Positions 6,066 through 11,966 of a DNA stretch of 11,996 bases are shown piece after piece; within the stretch, counting starts at the first letter, position 1; each line of letters starts with the position of its first letter. The translations under genes were made by a program, and so were the position numbers. Under the pieces are notes generated by a model. That model did no database searches. It was not told the DNA's origin and was given only the letters and a program-made list of their open reading frames with translations. This stretch comes from Sulfuritalea sp. (GTDB lineage Bacteria; Pseudomonadota; Gammaproteobacteria; Burkholderiales; Rhodocyclaceae): NCBI GenBank assembly GCA_023229545.1, contig JALNZB010000051.1, forward strand, positions 1 through 11,996, read 5' to 3'.

Positions 6066-6857
6066 ATGAGCGTCATCCAGCTCGCCGGCATCGAGCGCGT
6101 CTTCCATCTGGGCGACAGCGTGGTGCATGCGCTGAGTCGCCTCGATGTCGCCATCGACGCCGGCGAATACGTGGCGATCATGGGGCCGTCGGGCTCCGGC
6201 AAATCGACGCTGCTCAATCTGCTGGGTCTGCTCGACCGGCCCGATGCAGGCTCCTATCGTCTCGAAGGCCGCGATGTCACCACGCTGTCGCCCGATGAGC
6301 AGGCCGCGGTGCGCAGCCGGCGCATCGGCTTTGTGTTCCAGAGCTTTCATCTGGTGCCGCGCCTCACCGCCGCCGAGAATGTGGCGCTGCCCATGATGCT
6401 GGCCGGCATCCCGGTTGCCGAGCGGGCGCAGCGCGTGGCCCAGGCGCTCAAGGATTTCGGCCTCGACCAGCGCGCCGACCACCGCCCCGACCAGCTTTCC
6501 GGCGGCCAGCGGCAGCGCGTCGCCATCGCCCGCGCCACCATCATGCAGCCCGCCGTGCTGCTGGCCGACGAGCCGACCGGCAACCTCGACCGCGCCACCG
6601 GCGACGACGTGATTCATCTGCTGGAAGCCCTCAATGAACGTGGCATGACCTTGATTATCGTCACCCATGATCCGAAAATCGGCACGCGGGCGCGGCGCCA
6701 GTTGATGATGGAAGATGGCGAGTTGAGGCAAGACAGTGCCTCAACTCGCCTTCGGCAATTGGACGACAATCCCCCCGGCCCCCTTTCCGGGAAAGGGGGT
6801 GATGGAGAATCGCCGGCTGCGCCGGCCCCAGACAAACCGTCGGCGGGCGCGGCCTAG
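6066..6857 (+). CDS. ABC exporter ATPase (LolD/MacB-type) with an unusual C-terminal tail
   Basis: A 263-residue stand-alone ATPase that powers the two downstream permeases. Complete motifs: Walker A GPSGSGKS (40-47), Q-loop Gln92 (FQSFHLVPRLTAAENV), signature LSGGQRQRVAIARA (144-157), Walker B VLLADEPTGNLD (164-175) and switch His201 (IVTHD). The insertion between Walker A and the Q-loop matches the MacB/LolD group. The conserved fold should end near MMEDGELR (213-221). The last 40 or so residues are low-complexity, rich in Pro, Ala, Ser and Gly, and are encoded by three consecutive DNA hairpins (6717-6826), so they look added rather than functional. The start is one base after the adaptor stop. 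The permease start codon follows 4 bases after the TAG (6855-6857). Confidence 0.9.
   Translation: MSVIQLAGIERVFHLGDSVVHALSRLDVAIDAGEYVAIMGPSGSGKSTLLNLLGLLDRPDAGSYRLEGRDVTTLSPDEQAAVRSRRIGFVFQSFHLVPRLTAAENVALPMMLAGIPVAERAQRVAQALKDFGLDQRADHRPDQLSGGQRQRVAIARATIMQPAVLLADEPTGNLDRATGDDVIHLLEALNERGMTLIIVTHDPKIGTRARRQLMMEDGELRQDSASTRLRQLDDNPPGPLSGKGGDGESPAAPAPDKPSAGAA
6717..6750. repeat. Perfect 14-bp hairpin in the 3' end of the ATPase gene
   Basis: The arms GGCGAGTTGAGGCA (6717-6730) and TGCCTCAACTCGCC (6737-6750) are fully complementary around the 6-base loop AGACAG. The element lies in frame within the ATPase gene (about residues 218-229). No T-run follows, so it is not a standard terminator. 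In mRNA it would form a stable stem upstream of the permease genes. Confidence 0.85.
6779..6799. repeat. 9-bp G/C-run hairpin in the ATPase 3' tail
   Basis: The arms CCCCCTTTC (6779-6787) and GAAAGGGGG (6791-6799) pair around CGG. The sequence resembles the C-run/G-run intergenic palindromes common in high-GC betaproteobacteria, by recollection. Here it is translated as part of the ATPase tail. Confidence 0.75.
6812..6826. repeat. 6-bp GCCGGC hairpin in the ATPase 3' tail
   Basis: GCCGGC (6812-6817), TGC, GCCGGC (6821-6826). It is the third stem in the series and lies 29 bases before the ATPase stop and 36 bases before the first permease start. Taken alone it could occur by chance in GC-rich DNA; its interest comes from the series. 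Confidence 0.5.
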
Positions 6858-6861
6858 CTCC

Positions 6862-8070
6862 ATGCGTAACGCCGATGTCCTGCGTTTCGCCCGCGATGCG
6901 GCGGCCGGCTATCCGCTGCGCACCTCGCTGTCGGTGCTGGCCATGGCCATCGGCGTGGCCGCCGTGGTGGTGCTGACCGCGCTCGGCGACGGCGCGCGGC
7001 GTTATGTGGTCGAGCAGTTTTCCTCGCTCGGCAGCAACCTCGTCATCGTCCTGCCGGGGCGCTCGGCCACCGGCGGTTTCAGCCCGGCCAACGCGATGAC
7101 GACGACGCCACGCGACCTGACCGTGGACGATGCCGCAGCGCTCAGCCGCCTGCCCTCGGTGCGTCGCGTCGCGCCGCTGACCGCCGGCACCTCCGAGATC
7201 AATGCCAACGGTCGGCTGCGCGAAACGCTGGTGGCCGGCACGGCGTCCACCTACCTCGACATTCGCGGTTTCAAGATGGCGCAGGGATCTTTCCTGCCCG
7301 AAGCCGACTGGAACCGGGGCGCGCCGGTGGCCGTCATCGGCGCCAAAATCCAGGAAGAGATTTTTGCCGGCAAGCCCGCGGTGGGAGAGTTGATTCGCCT
7401 TGGCGACCGGCGCCTGCGCATCGTCGGCGTGCTCAAGTCCACCGGTCAGGGTCTGGGCATGAACACAGACGAATTGGTGTTTGTGCCGGTGGGAATAGCG
7501 CAGGGCATGTTCAACACCAACACGCTGTTTCGTGTCTTGATCGAGGCGAAAAGCCGCGACCAGATCGAGGCGGTCAAGCGCGAGGTGGCCGCGATCCTCA
7601 AGGCCCGCCATGGCGGCGAGGAAGACATCACGGTCATCACCCAGGATGCCGTGCTCGCCACTTTCGACAAGCTGCTGCGCGCGCTCACCGCTGCGGTGGC
7701 CGGCATTGCCGCCATCAGCCTGGCCGTGGCCGGCATCCTGGTGATGAACGTGATGCTGGTCGCCGTGACCCAGCGCACGTCGGAGATCGGCCTGCTCAAG
7801 GCGCTCGGCGCGCGCGGCGACACCATCCGCGACGCTTTCATGGCCGAAGCCGCCATGCTGTCGTTGGTCGGCGCGCTGACCGGCTACGGCCTCGGCCTCT
7901 TCGGCGCCTTCGTGCTGCGCCAGATGTACCCGGTGTTCCCCGCCTATCCGCCGAACTGGGCGGTGGTGGCGGCGCTGGTCACGGCGCTGTCCACCGGCTT
8001 GCTGTTCGGCATCATGCCGGCGCGAAGAGCCGCGCGGATGGATCCAGTACAAGCCTTGATGAAGCATTGA
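6862..8070 (+). CDS. ABC exporter permease 1 (MacB_PCD + FtsX)
   Basis: A 402-residue type VII-like ABC permease. A single N-terminal membrane helix (about 19-41, TSLSVLAMAIGVAAVVVLTALGDG) is followed by a large periplasmic domain (about 45-270) and three C-terminal helices (about 277-302, 327-353 and 365-386) forming the FtsX domain. The coupling segment QRTSEIGLLKALGARGDTI between helices 2 and 3, and the C-terminal MPARRAARMDPVQALMKH, are family hallmarks. The frame is open from 6736, but the ATG at 6862 begins the conserved N-terminus and fits the 4-base gap after the ATPase. It is a clear paralogue of the next gene; shared blocks include the NANGR motif in the periplasmic domain. It probably works as a heterodimer with permease 2, LolC/LolE-style, though separate homodimers are possible. 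Confidence 0.9.
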   Translation: MRNADVLRFARDAAAGYPLRTSLSVLAMAIGVAAVVVLTALGDGARRYVVEQFSSLGSNLVIVLPGRSATGGFSPANAMTTTPRDLTVDDAAALSRLPSVRRVAPLTAGTSEINANGRLRETLVAGTASTYLDIRGFKMAQGSFLPEADWNRGAPVAVIGAKIQEEIFAGKPAVGELIRLGDRRLRIVGVLKSTGQGLGMNTDELVFVPVGIAQGMFNTNTLFRVLIEAKSRDQIEAVKREVAAILKARHGGEEDITVITQDAVLATFDKLLRALTAAVAGIAAISLAVAGILVMNVMLVAVTQRTSEIGLLKALGARGDTIRDAFMAEAAMLSLVGALTGYGLGLFGAFVLRQMYPVFPAYPPNWAVVAALVTALSTGLLFGIMPARRAARMDPVQALMKH

Positions 8071-8071
8071 G

Positions 8072-9274
8072 ATGCTGCTGACCGACTCCCTCACGCTGGC
8101 CATCCGCGCCATCACTTCGCAGCGGCTGCGCAGTTTCCTGACCCTGCTCGGCATTGCCGTCGGCATCGCCGCGGTGATCCTCCTGACCTCGATCGGCGAG
8201 GGCATCCACCGTTATGTGCTGGCCGAGTTTACCCAGTTCGGCACCAATGTCATCGGCATTCATCCGGGGCGCACCAAGACCGGCGGCGCCTCGATGTCCG
8301 GCCTGCCGAGCAGCGCCCGGCCGCTGTCGCTGGATGACGCCCAGGCTCTGGCGCGCCTGCCCAACGTCGTGGCGATGACTCCCAGCGTTTTTGGCAATGC
8401 CGAAGTCAATGCCAACGGCCGCGTGCGTCGCGTCTCGGTCTATGGCGTCGGCCCCGGCATGCTCACGGTATTCAAGGGCAAGGTCAGGAGCGGCCAGTTC
8501 CTGCCGGCCGACGAGGTTGGCAGCGCCCGCGCCCAGGTGGTGCTCGGTCCCAAGCTGAAGAACGAACTGTTCGGCAGCGAAAACGCCCTCGGCACGCGGG
8601 TGCGCATCGGCGGCCTGCAATTCCGCGTTATTGGCATCATGGAGGCCAAGGGCCAGTTTCTCGGCATCGATCTCGACGACACCGCCTTCATCCCGGCGGC
8701 GCGCGCCCTCGAACTGTTCAACCGCGAGGGTCTCAACGAAATCGACATCGCCGTTGCCGAGGGCGTTCCCGCTGCGAGCGTGGTGGCCGCCGCCAAGGAG
8801 GTGATCAAGGCCAGGCACGGTCGCGAGGATGTCACCCTCATCAGCCAGGAGGAAATGCTGGCCACGCTTGGCGGCATTCTCAACGTGCTGACCATGGCCG
8901 TCGGCGCGCTGGGCGGCATCTCGCTCTTGGTCGGCGGCGTCGGCATTGTCACCATCATGACCATCGCCGTTTCCGAGCGGACCAACGAAATCGGCCTGCT
9001 GGTGGCGCTCGGCGCACGGCGGCAGACCATCCTCGGCCTCTTCCTCGGCGAAGCCGTCGCGCTCGCCGCCATCGGCGGGGCGGTGGGTTTGCTGCTGGGA
9101 ATGGGGCTGGCACAACTGATTGGCCTCCTGGTCCCCGCGCTGCCGGTGCATACGCCCCTGTCATTCGTGCTGCTGGCCGAAGCCCTGGCGGCCACCATCG
9201 GCCTCGCCGCCGGCGTGCTGCCGGCAAGAAGCGCGGCCAGGCTGGATCCGGTGGAGGCGTTGCGGACGGAGTGA
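8072..9274 (+). CDS. ABC exporter permease 2 (MacB_PCD + FtsX)
   Basis: A 400-residue paralogue of the preceding permease with the same layout: N-terminal helix (about 24-45), periplasmic MacB_PCD domain, then helices at about 273-299, 321-350 and 363-384. The coupling segment SERTNEIGLLVALGARRQTI and the terminal LPARSAARLDPVEALRTE are present. The ATG at 8072 starts one base after the TGA of permease 1, so translation is probably coupled. It completes the operon; 12 bases after its stop comes copy 3 of the dispersed repeat. The substrate is unknown; MacB-type relatives move peptides, macrolides, heme precursors or lipoproteins. Confidence 0.9.
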   Translation: MLLTDSLTLAIRAITSQRLRSFLTLLGIAVGIAAVILLTSIGEGIHRYVLAEFTQFGTNVIGIHPGRTKTGGASMSGLPSSARPLSLDDAQALARLPNVVAMTPSVFGNAEVNANGRVRRVSVYGVGPGMLTVFKGKVRSGQFLPADEVGSARAQVVLGPKLKNELFGSENALGTRVRIGGLQFRVIGIMEAKGQFLGIDLDDTAFIPAARALELFNREGLNEIDIAVAEGVPAASVVAAAKEVIKARHGREDVTLISQEEMLATLGGILNVLTMAVGALGGISLLVGGVGIVTIMTIAVSERTNEIGLLVALGARRQTILGLFLGEAVALAAIGGAVGLLLGMGLAQLIGLLVPALPVHTPLSFVLLAEALAATIGLAAGVLPARSAARLDPVEALRTE

Positions 9275-9286
9275 AGCGGGAACAGC

Positions 9287-9317
9287 GCAAGAGTCGGCGC
9301 TGGTGAGACGGCGATTC
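9287..9317 (+). repeat. Dispersed repeat, copy 3 (left edge of the accessory block)
   Basis: Core CAAGAGTCGGCGCTGG at 9288-9303, starting 12 bases after the permease 2 stop and in the same orientation. The tail (GGCGATTC) resembles copies 2 and 4. With copy 4 in reverse at 11438-11468, it brackets the toxin-antitoxin and Pycsar genes. Confidence 0.8.
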
Positions 9318-9327
9318 ACGCGCTTTT

Positions 9328-9356
9328 TTGATTCGGCGTGTTGCCGGTGGCACAAT
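9328..9356 (+). promoter_or_regulatory. Putative promoter of the toxin-antitoxin pair
   Basis: TTGATT (9328-9333) and CACAAT (9351-9356), 17 bases apart, could serve as -35 and -10. They lie downstream of the repeat and about 45 bases before the antitoxin start. The -10 is weak, so the assignment is tentative. Confidence 0.35.
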
Positions 9357-9400
9357 GGCGGATCGATAAGCCGATAGACACGGCGCCAGAGGAGCAAATC

Positions 9401-9640
9401 ATGGGATACGCTGAGCTGATTGAGCGACTGCAAGCCCTGCCGCAAGACAAGCAAACCGAAGTCTTCGACTTTGTGGAGTTTCTATCCGCTCGTTCTGGCA
9501 ATGCAGGGGCGACTGTCCTTGTCCATGGCGACTGGACGGATACCGAATTCTCCAGAATGGCGATGGCGCAGGCACTGCGGGGGATCGAGGACGATCCCAT
9601 TGCCTACACCCGTAACGATCTGCGGGAACAATGGCAGTGA
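9401..9640 (+). CDS. Antitoxin of a PemK/MazF-type module (DUF2281-like)
   Basis: A 79-residue protein whose N-terminus, MGYAELIERLQALPQDKQTE followed by VFDFVEFL, matches the DUF2281 antitoxin pattern (leucine-spaced helix, LP..KQ.EV.DFVEFL). The C-terminal half is acidic and probably binds and blocks the toxin. The start at 9401 is supported by AGGAG 7 bases upstream; the open frame begins at 9338, but that extension is not conserved. The 3' end overlaps the toxin gene by 10 bases, a typical antitoxin-first operon with coupled translation. Such antitoxins normally repress their own promoter; no clear operator was identified here. Confidence 0.82.
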   Translation: MGYAELIERLQALPQDKQTEVFDFVEFLSARSGNAGATVLVHGDWTDTEFSRMAMAQALRGIEDDPIAYTRNDLREQWQ

Positions 9641-9984
9641 AGCGAGGGGGACAAATCGTCCTCACGCCATTCCCCTATACCGATCTTTCCGGGGCCAAGC
9701 TGCGGCCAGTCCTGATGCTGCGGCAAGCCTCCCGCTTCGATGACTGGCTGGTGTGCATGGTTTCGTCGAAGCTCGATCACGCAGACGCGGGCTTCGATGA
9801 AGTGCTTACCCCTGCGGATGCCGATTTTGCGGCCAGCGGCCTTAAAGTCCCGAGCGCATTGCGACTATCCCGACTCGCGGTGCTGGATGCCTCCTTGCTG
9901 GTGGGCAGCATTGGAAGCATCGGCGATGAGCGACTGGCCCGAATACGACAGCGACTCGCGCAATGGATCGCTGAAGCCGATTAG
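9631..9984 (+). CDS. PemK/MazF-family toxin (mRNA endoribonuclease)
   Basis: A 117-residue toxin. The N-terminal GGQIVLTPFPYTDLSGAKLR followed by PVL is the MazF/PemK beta-barrel opening: G.IVL..FP.TD and K.RPVL, with the conserved Arg. The later VPSALRLSRLAVLDASLLV and GSIGSI segments match the family's second conserved region. MazF-type toxins cut single-stranded RNA at short sequences and arrest growth; the target sequence cannot be predicted. The ATG (9631-9633) lies inside the antitoxin 3' end, with only a weak GGGA upstream, consistent with dependence on antitoxin translation. The gene converges on the Pycsar cyclase with about 100 bases between. Confidence 0.85.
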   Translation: MAVKRGGQIVLTPFPYTDLSGAKLRPVLMLRQASRFDDWLVCMVSSKLDHADAGFDEVLTPADADFAASGLKVPSALRLSRLAVLDASLLVGSIGSIGDERLARIRQRLAQWIAEAD

Positions 9985-10058
9985 GCAAGCTTGATCTTCT
10001 CCTGCTTGGCTTGGGAAACCGTGGTGCCCCCGATTACTGATGACCCCAATTCGCCGAG
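9981..10058 (-). other. Short open fragment, possible gene remnant
   Basis: On the minus strand, 25 codons between two stops read as a plausible protein C-terminus (ending SQAKQEKIKLA). It overlaps the toxin stop and fills most of the gap between toxin and cyclase. No start codon with a ribosome site is evident. It may be the relic of a displaced gene or chance. No terminator for either convergent gene was seen in this gap. Confidence 0.2.
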
Positions 10059-10083
10059 TTATTTGCGCGACGCGGTGGGGCTG

Positions 10084-10791
10084 CTATGTAAGGGCAATGT
10101 TGCATCTGGTTCGGTAATGGGGGCCACGATCCAGATTATGGTAAGGGCCATCCCAAACAGGCGCCCCGGTATTCGTCGTCAGCAAAAAAGGAGTTAACTG
10201 GGTTCTGACGTCTTCAGTAATGCGGATCGGGTAATCCGGATCCAGACCATCAAAGCTGTTCAACTTTGCGGCGTAGTTTGCGGCAGGTCCTACCCACACA
10301 AGGTCATTGTCATCGCGGACGCCTGCTTTTGCTGCCAGAAGTTTTCCGCAGTCGATTCCTACGGTGTGATGCAACGGACGATGATCCGTGCCATAAAAGT
10401 CTGCGAACGTTGGGTTGATGATGTTCGCTACCGCCCAGCTCAGGTTCAACGCCGCCGTAACGGCTTTTCCTGCCTGTTCATTGCCGATGTAGATTCCCAT
10501 TACCCTGTCACCATCGTAGGCGGTAATGTCTCCACCATTGCCCTTGATTATCTTCGCGGCGCAATGCAAAAAGGCTTTGTAATACTCAGCGGCGCGCGTA
10601 TCGGGAAGCGCATCGACCATGTCGGTAGAGCCTGAAATGTCGGCATACAGCACGGTCGCATTGATCCGTTTCCCGGTATTGCCCTGTGTTAGGTTTTCTG
10701 GCGTTGGCACCACATAGCCGGTCGGAATATCACTCCACCGAGTTACGGTGAACTCCCACACCTTTAACGTCAGATCATCTTTTAGAGTCAC
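10084..10791 (-). CDS. pycC: Pycsar pyrimidine nucleotide cyclase PycC
   Basis: A 235-residue class III nucleotidyl cyclase. In Pycsar systems such enzymes make cCMP or cUMP after phage infection. The catalytic core opens with NATVLYADISGST (44-56; Asp51 as first metal ligand). The second metal Asp is in YDGDRVMGIY (Asp95), and the VGPAANYAAKL motif (167-177) carries the conserved Asn172 and, in place of the transition-state Arg, Lys176. The Lys and Asp that recognise adenine in adenylate cyclases appear replaced (Ala91, Val165), which fits a non-ATP substrate. The preferred start is a GTG at 10789-10791 overlapping the effector's TGA (GTGA), giving an N-terminus just ahead of the domain. The frame is open to an ATG at 10858-10860, but that stretch only shadows the effector gene. 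Base composition is less GC-rich than the operon to the left. Confidence 0.85.
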   Translation of the reverse strand: MTLKDDLTLKVWEFTVTRWSDIPTGYVVPTPENLTQGNTGKRINATVLYADISGSTDMVDALPDTRAAEYYKAFLHCAAKIIKGNGGDITAYDGDRVMGIYIGNEQAGKAVTAALNLSWAVANIINPTFADFYGTDHRPLHHTVGIDCGKLLAAKAGVRDDNDLVWVGPAANYAAKLNSFDGLDPDYPIRITEDVRTQLTPFLLTTNTGAPVWDGPYHNLDRGPHYRTRCNIALT

Positions 10792-11288
10792 GTGGAAACC
10801 TGAGACGGAACTAGCAGCAGTATGGCGATAACCCAAGGGGGAGCCGCAAGGAATGACCAAATCATTGCGTTCTTGACCCAGCAGTGCTTCGTCTCGGCGA
10901 TCTTGGCGTTGCAGTGGATTTGGTCGGCGCAGTCGGTCAGTAATTCATCGCCTGTGGCGAATCGTAGCTGGCTGACGTAGTCGGATTGTTTAAGGGCGCA
11001 AATGCGTCCAAAGTAGAGCAATGATTTAGGCGGGCCGTCTGTTCGGGGGAAGACCGCGAATGCTGCACACATAAAAGCCCCGATAGCACAAATGAAAGCG
11101 ACGATAGCGCAGCCCAGCGCCCATTCTGTCTTTTGTGGTGTTGTGCCGAGAGCGGCAGCTAGTCCGCCCACCATGGCGGTTTGAATGGCGACAATGACGC
11201 CAACCTTAACGTCAGCTGTGGCAATCCATCCTATCTGTCGTTCCAATATCCACTGTGCTGCACGAAATCGGTCTTGCTCGTTTGTCAT
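10788..11288 (-). CDS. pycTM: Pycsar membrane effector PycTM
   Basis: A 166-residue membrane protein matching the Pycsar TM effector family. It has an N-terminal amphipathic segment (RFRAAQWILERQIGWIATAD), two adjacent membrane helices (about 28-48 and 56-80), a cytoplasmic linker with the family's LLYFGRI...SDYVSQLR...DELLTDCADQIHCNAKIA...K pattern (90-139), and a final helix (about 141-160). On binding the cyclic pyrimidine signal, such effectors are reported to damage the inner membrane and abort infection. The ATG at 11286-11288 has a strong ribosome site (GGAGGGG). The stop overlaps the cyclase start by 4 bases, so cyclase translation probably depends on effector translation. The effector-first order differs from the cyclase-first operons I recall. 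Confidence 0.85.
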   Translation of the reverse strand: MTNEQDRFRAAQWILERQIGWIATADVKVGVIVAIQTAMVGGLAAALGTTPQKTEWALGCAIVAFICAIGAFMCAAFAVFPRTDGPPKSLLYFGRICALKQSDYVSQLRFATGDELLTDCADQIHCNAKIAETKHCWVKNAMIWSFLAAPPWVIAILLLVPSQVST

Positions 11289-11533
11289 GTTGCCCCTCCA
11301 GAAAGATAATCACGAAGATCAAACTGGCCAGGCTCGGATTATTCCTGGACTCACGGGGAATATGATACCCGCAAGGCTCTTCGCGCGATGTCTGATTGAT
11401 CAGCGATTTTGGGTCGCATTGCTTTCCACCATACCCTGAAATGCCGTACCACCAGCGCCGACTCTTGTGATCAAAGGGGCTTGCAGCAATGCTCCCGATC
11501 CGGGCGGGTTGCCGCGTCGATCACGCTGTCATT
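11289..11533. other. Non-coding region upstream of the Pycsar operon
   Basis: These 245 bases separate the Pycsar operon from the antidote gene, both on the minus strand. They hold the pycTM ribosome site, a small dyad (TATTCC 11340-11345 with GGAATA 11357-11362) and copy 4 of the repeat. I found no convincing -35/-10 pair for pycTM, nor a terminator for the antidote gene. Confidence 0.5.
11438..11468 (-). repeat. Dispersed repeat, copy 4 (right edge of the accessory block)
   Basis: The reverse complement holds the identical 16-base core (11452-11467) with the tail GGTACGGCATTTC. It is about 65 bases downstream of the antidote gene's stop, in that gene's orientation, and opposite to copy 3. 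Confidence 0.78.
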
Positions 11534-11866
11534 CTAGGCGTGCGCGGGCTTGTCCATCTCTACCGACAGCCGCATCCCTACCGACTTCAATACTGCAAGC
11601 AAGGTTTTCAAAGTGGGATTCCCCTTGGGCGACAGCGAGCGGTATAGCGCTTCGCGGCTGATGCCGGCCTGGGCGGCAATGGCGCCAAGCCCGCCGTAGG
11701 CTTCGGCGACATCGCGCAACGCCAGGAGTCCGGCGGCGCGGTTGTCGGGGTCGTCGAGTTCCTCCAGCGCGGCCTTCAGGTATTCGACGGCGAACTGGCG
11801 GTCGGCGCTCAGTTCCTTGATGGTTTCCGCTGTGTGGGAGACCGATGCTTTCCACTGCTTCTTCAT
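11534..11866 (-). CDS. Addiction-module antidote-type HTH protein (HigA-like), partner not seen
   Basis: A 110-residue DNA-binding protein of the 'putative addiction module antidote' group. Residues about 22-58 form a helical N-terminal region (FAVEYLKAALEELDD...ALRDVAEAYGG), followed by a helix-turn-helix, LGAIAAQAGISREALYRSLS, then PKGNPTLKTLLAVLKSVGMRLSV, the family's usual C-terminus. Such proteins normally neutralise a RelE/HigB-like toxin encoded just upstream and repress the operon. The 130 bases upstream to the window edge show no recognisable toxin C-terminus, so the gene is either solitary or its partner is displaced. The ATG at 11864-11866 starts the conserved MKKQW; the frame stays open to the window end, with a TTG at 11896 as an alternative. 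A palindrome and promoter-like elements lie upstream. Confidence 0.75.
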   Translation of the reverse strand: MKKQWKASVSHTAETIKELSADRQFAVEYLKAALEELDDPDNRAAGLLALRDVAEAYGGLGAIAAQAGISREALYRSLSPKGNPTLKTLLAVLKSVGMRLSVEMDKPAHA

Positions 11867-11932
11867 GCGTTTTATATGGACGCCTCCCGTTTGCAAGGAC
11901 GATTTGGTGTGTTGGGACAGATAGGCTGCAGT

Positions 11933-11966
11933 TTTATATCCGGCCTGTGGTGCAGGTTGAACCTGC
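11933..11966 (-). promoter_or_regulatory. Putative promoter and palindromic operator of the antidote gene
   Basis: GCAGGTT-G-AACCTGC (11952-11966) is a perfect 7-base palindrome with one central base. Reading left, TTCAAC (complement of 11956-11961) and TATAAA (complement of 11933-11938), 17 bases apart, could be -35 and -10, placing the palindrome over the -35. A direct repeat GTTTTATAT occurs at 11931-11939 and 11869-11877. Autorepression by the HTH protein is inference. Confidence 0.4.

Noticed and set aside
5282..6217. 311-codon minus-strand frame opposite the adaptor
   Set aside because: It overlaps the adaptor and ATPase start antisense; no domain, no ribosome site.
6661..8205. 514-codon minus-strand open frame opposite permease 1
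   Set aside because: The His/Arg/Gln/Gly-rich translation is the complement of hydrophobic permease codons; there is no domain, and it crosses several real genes.
8012..9151. 379-codon minus-strand open frame opposite permease 2
   Set aside because: Same reasoning: an antisense shadow of a clear permease with no recognisable motif.
9991..10197. Small + strand frame downstream of the toxin (68 codons)
   Set aside because: Its 3' half is antisense to the cyclase C-terminus, it has no ribosome site, and it resembles no family I know.
9287..11468. The bracketing repeats as terminal inverted repeats of a transposon
   Set aside because: No target-site duplication next to the outer ends, no transposase inside, and further copies stand alone elsewhere; kept only as a recombination hypothesis.
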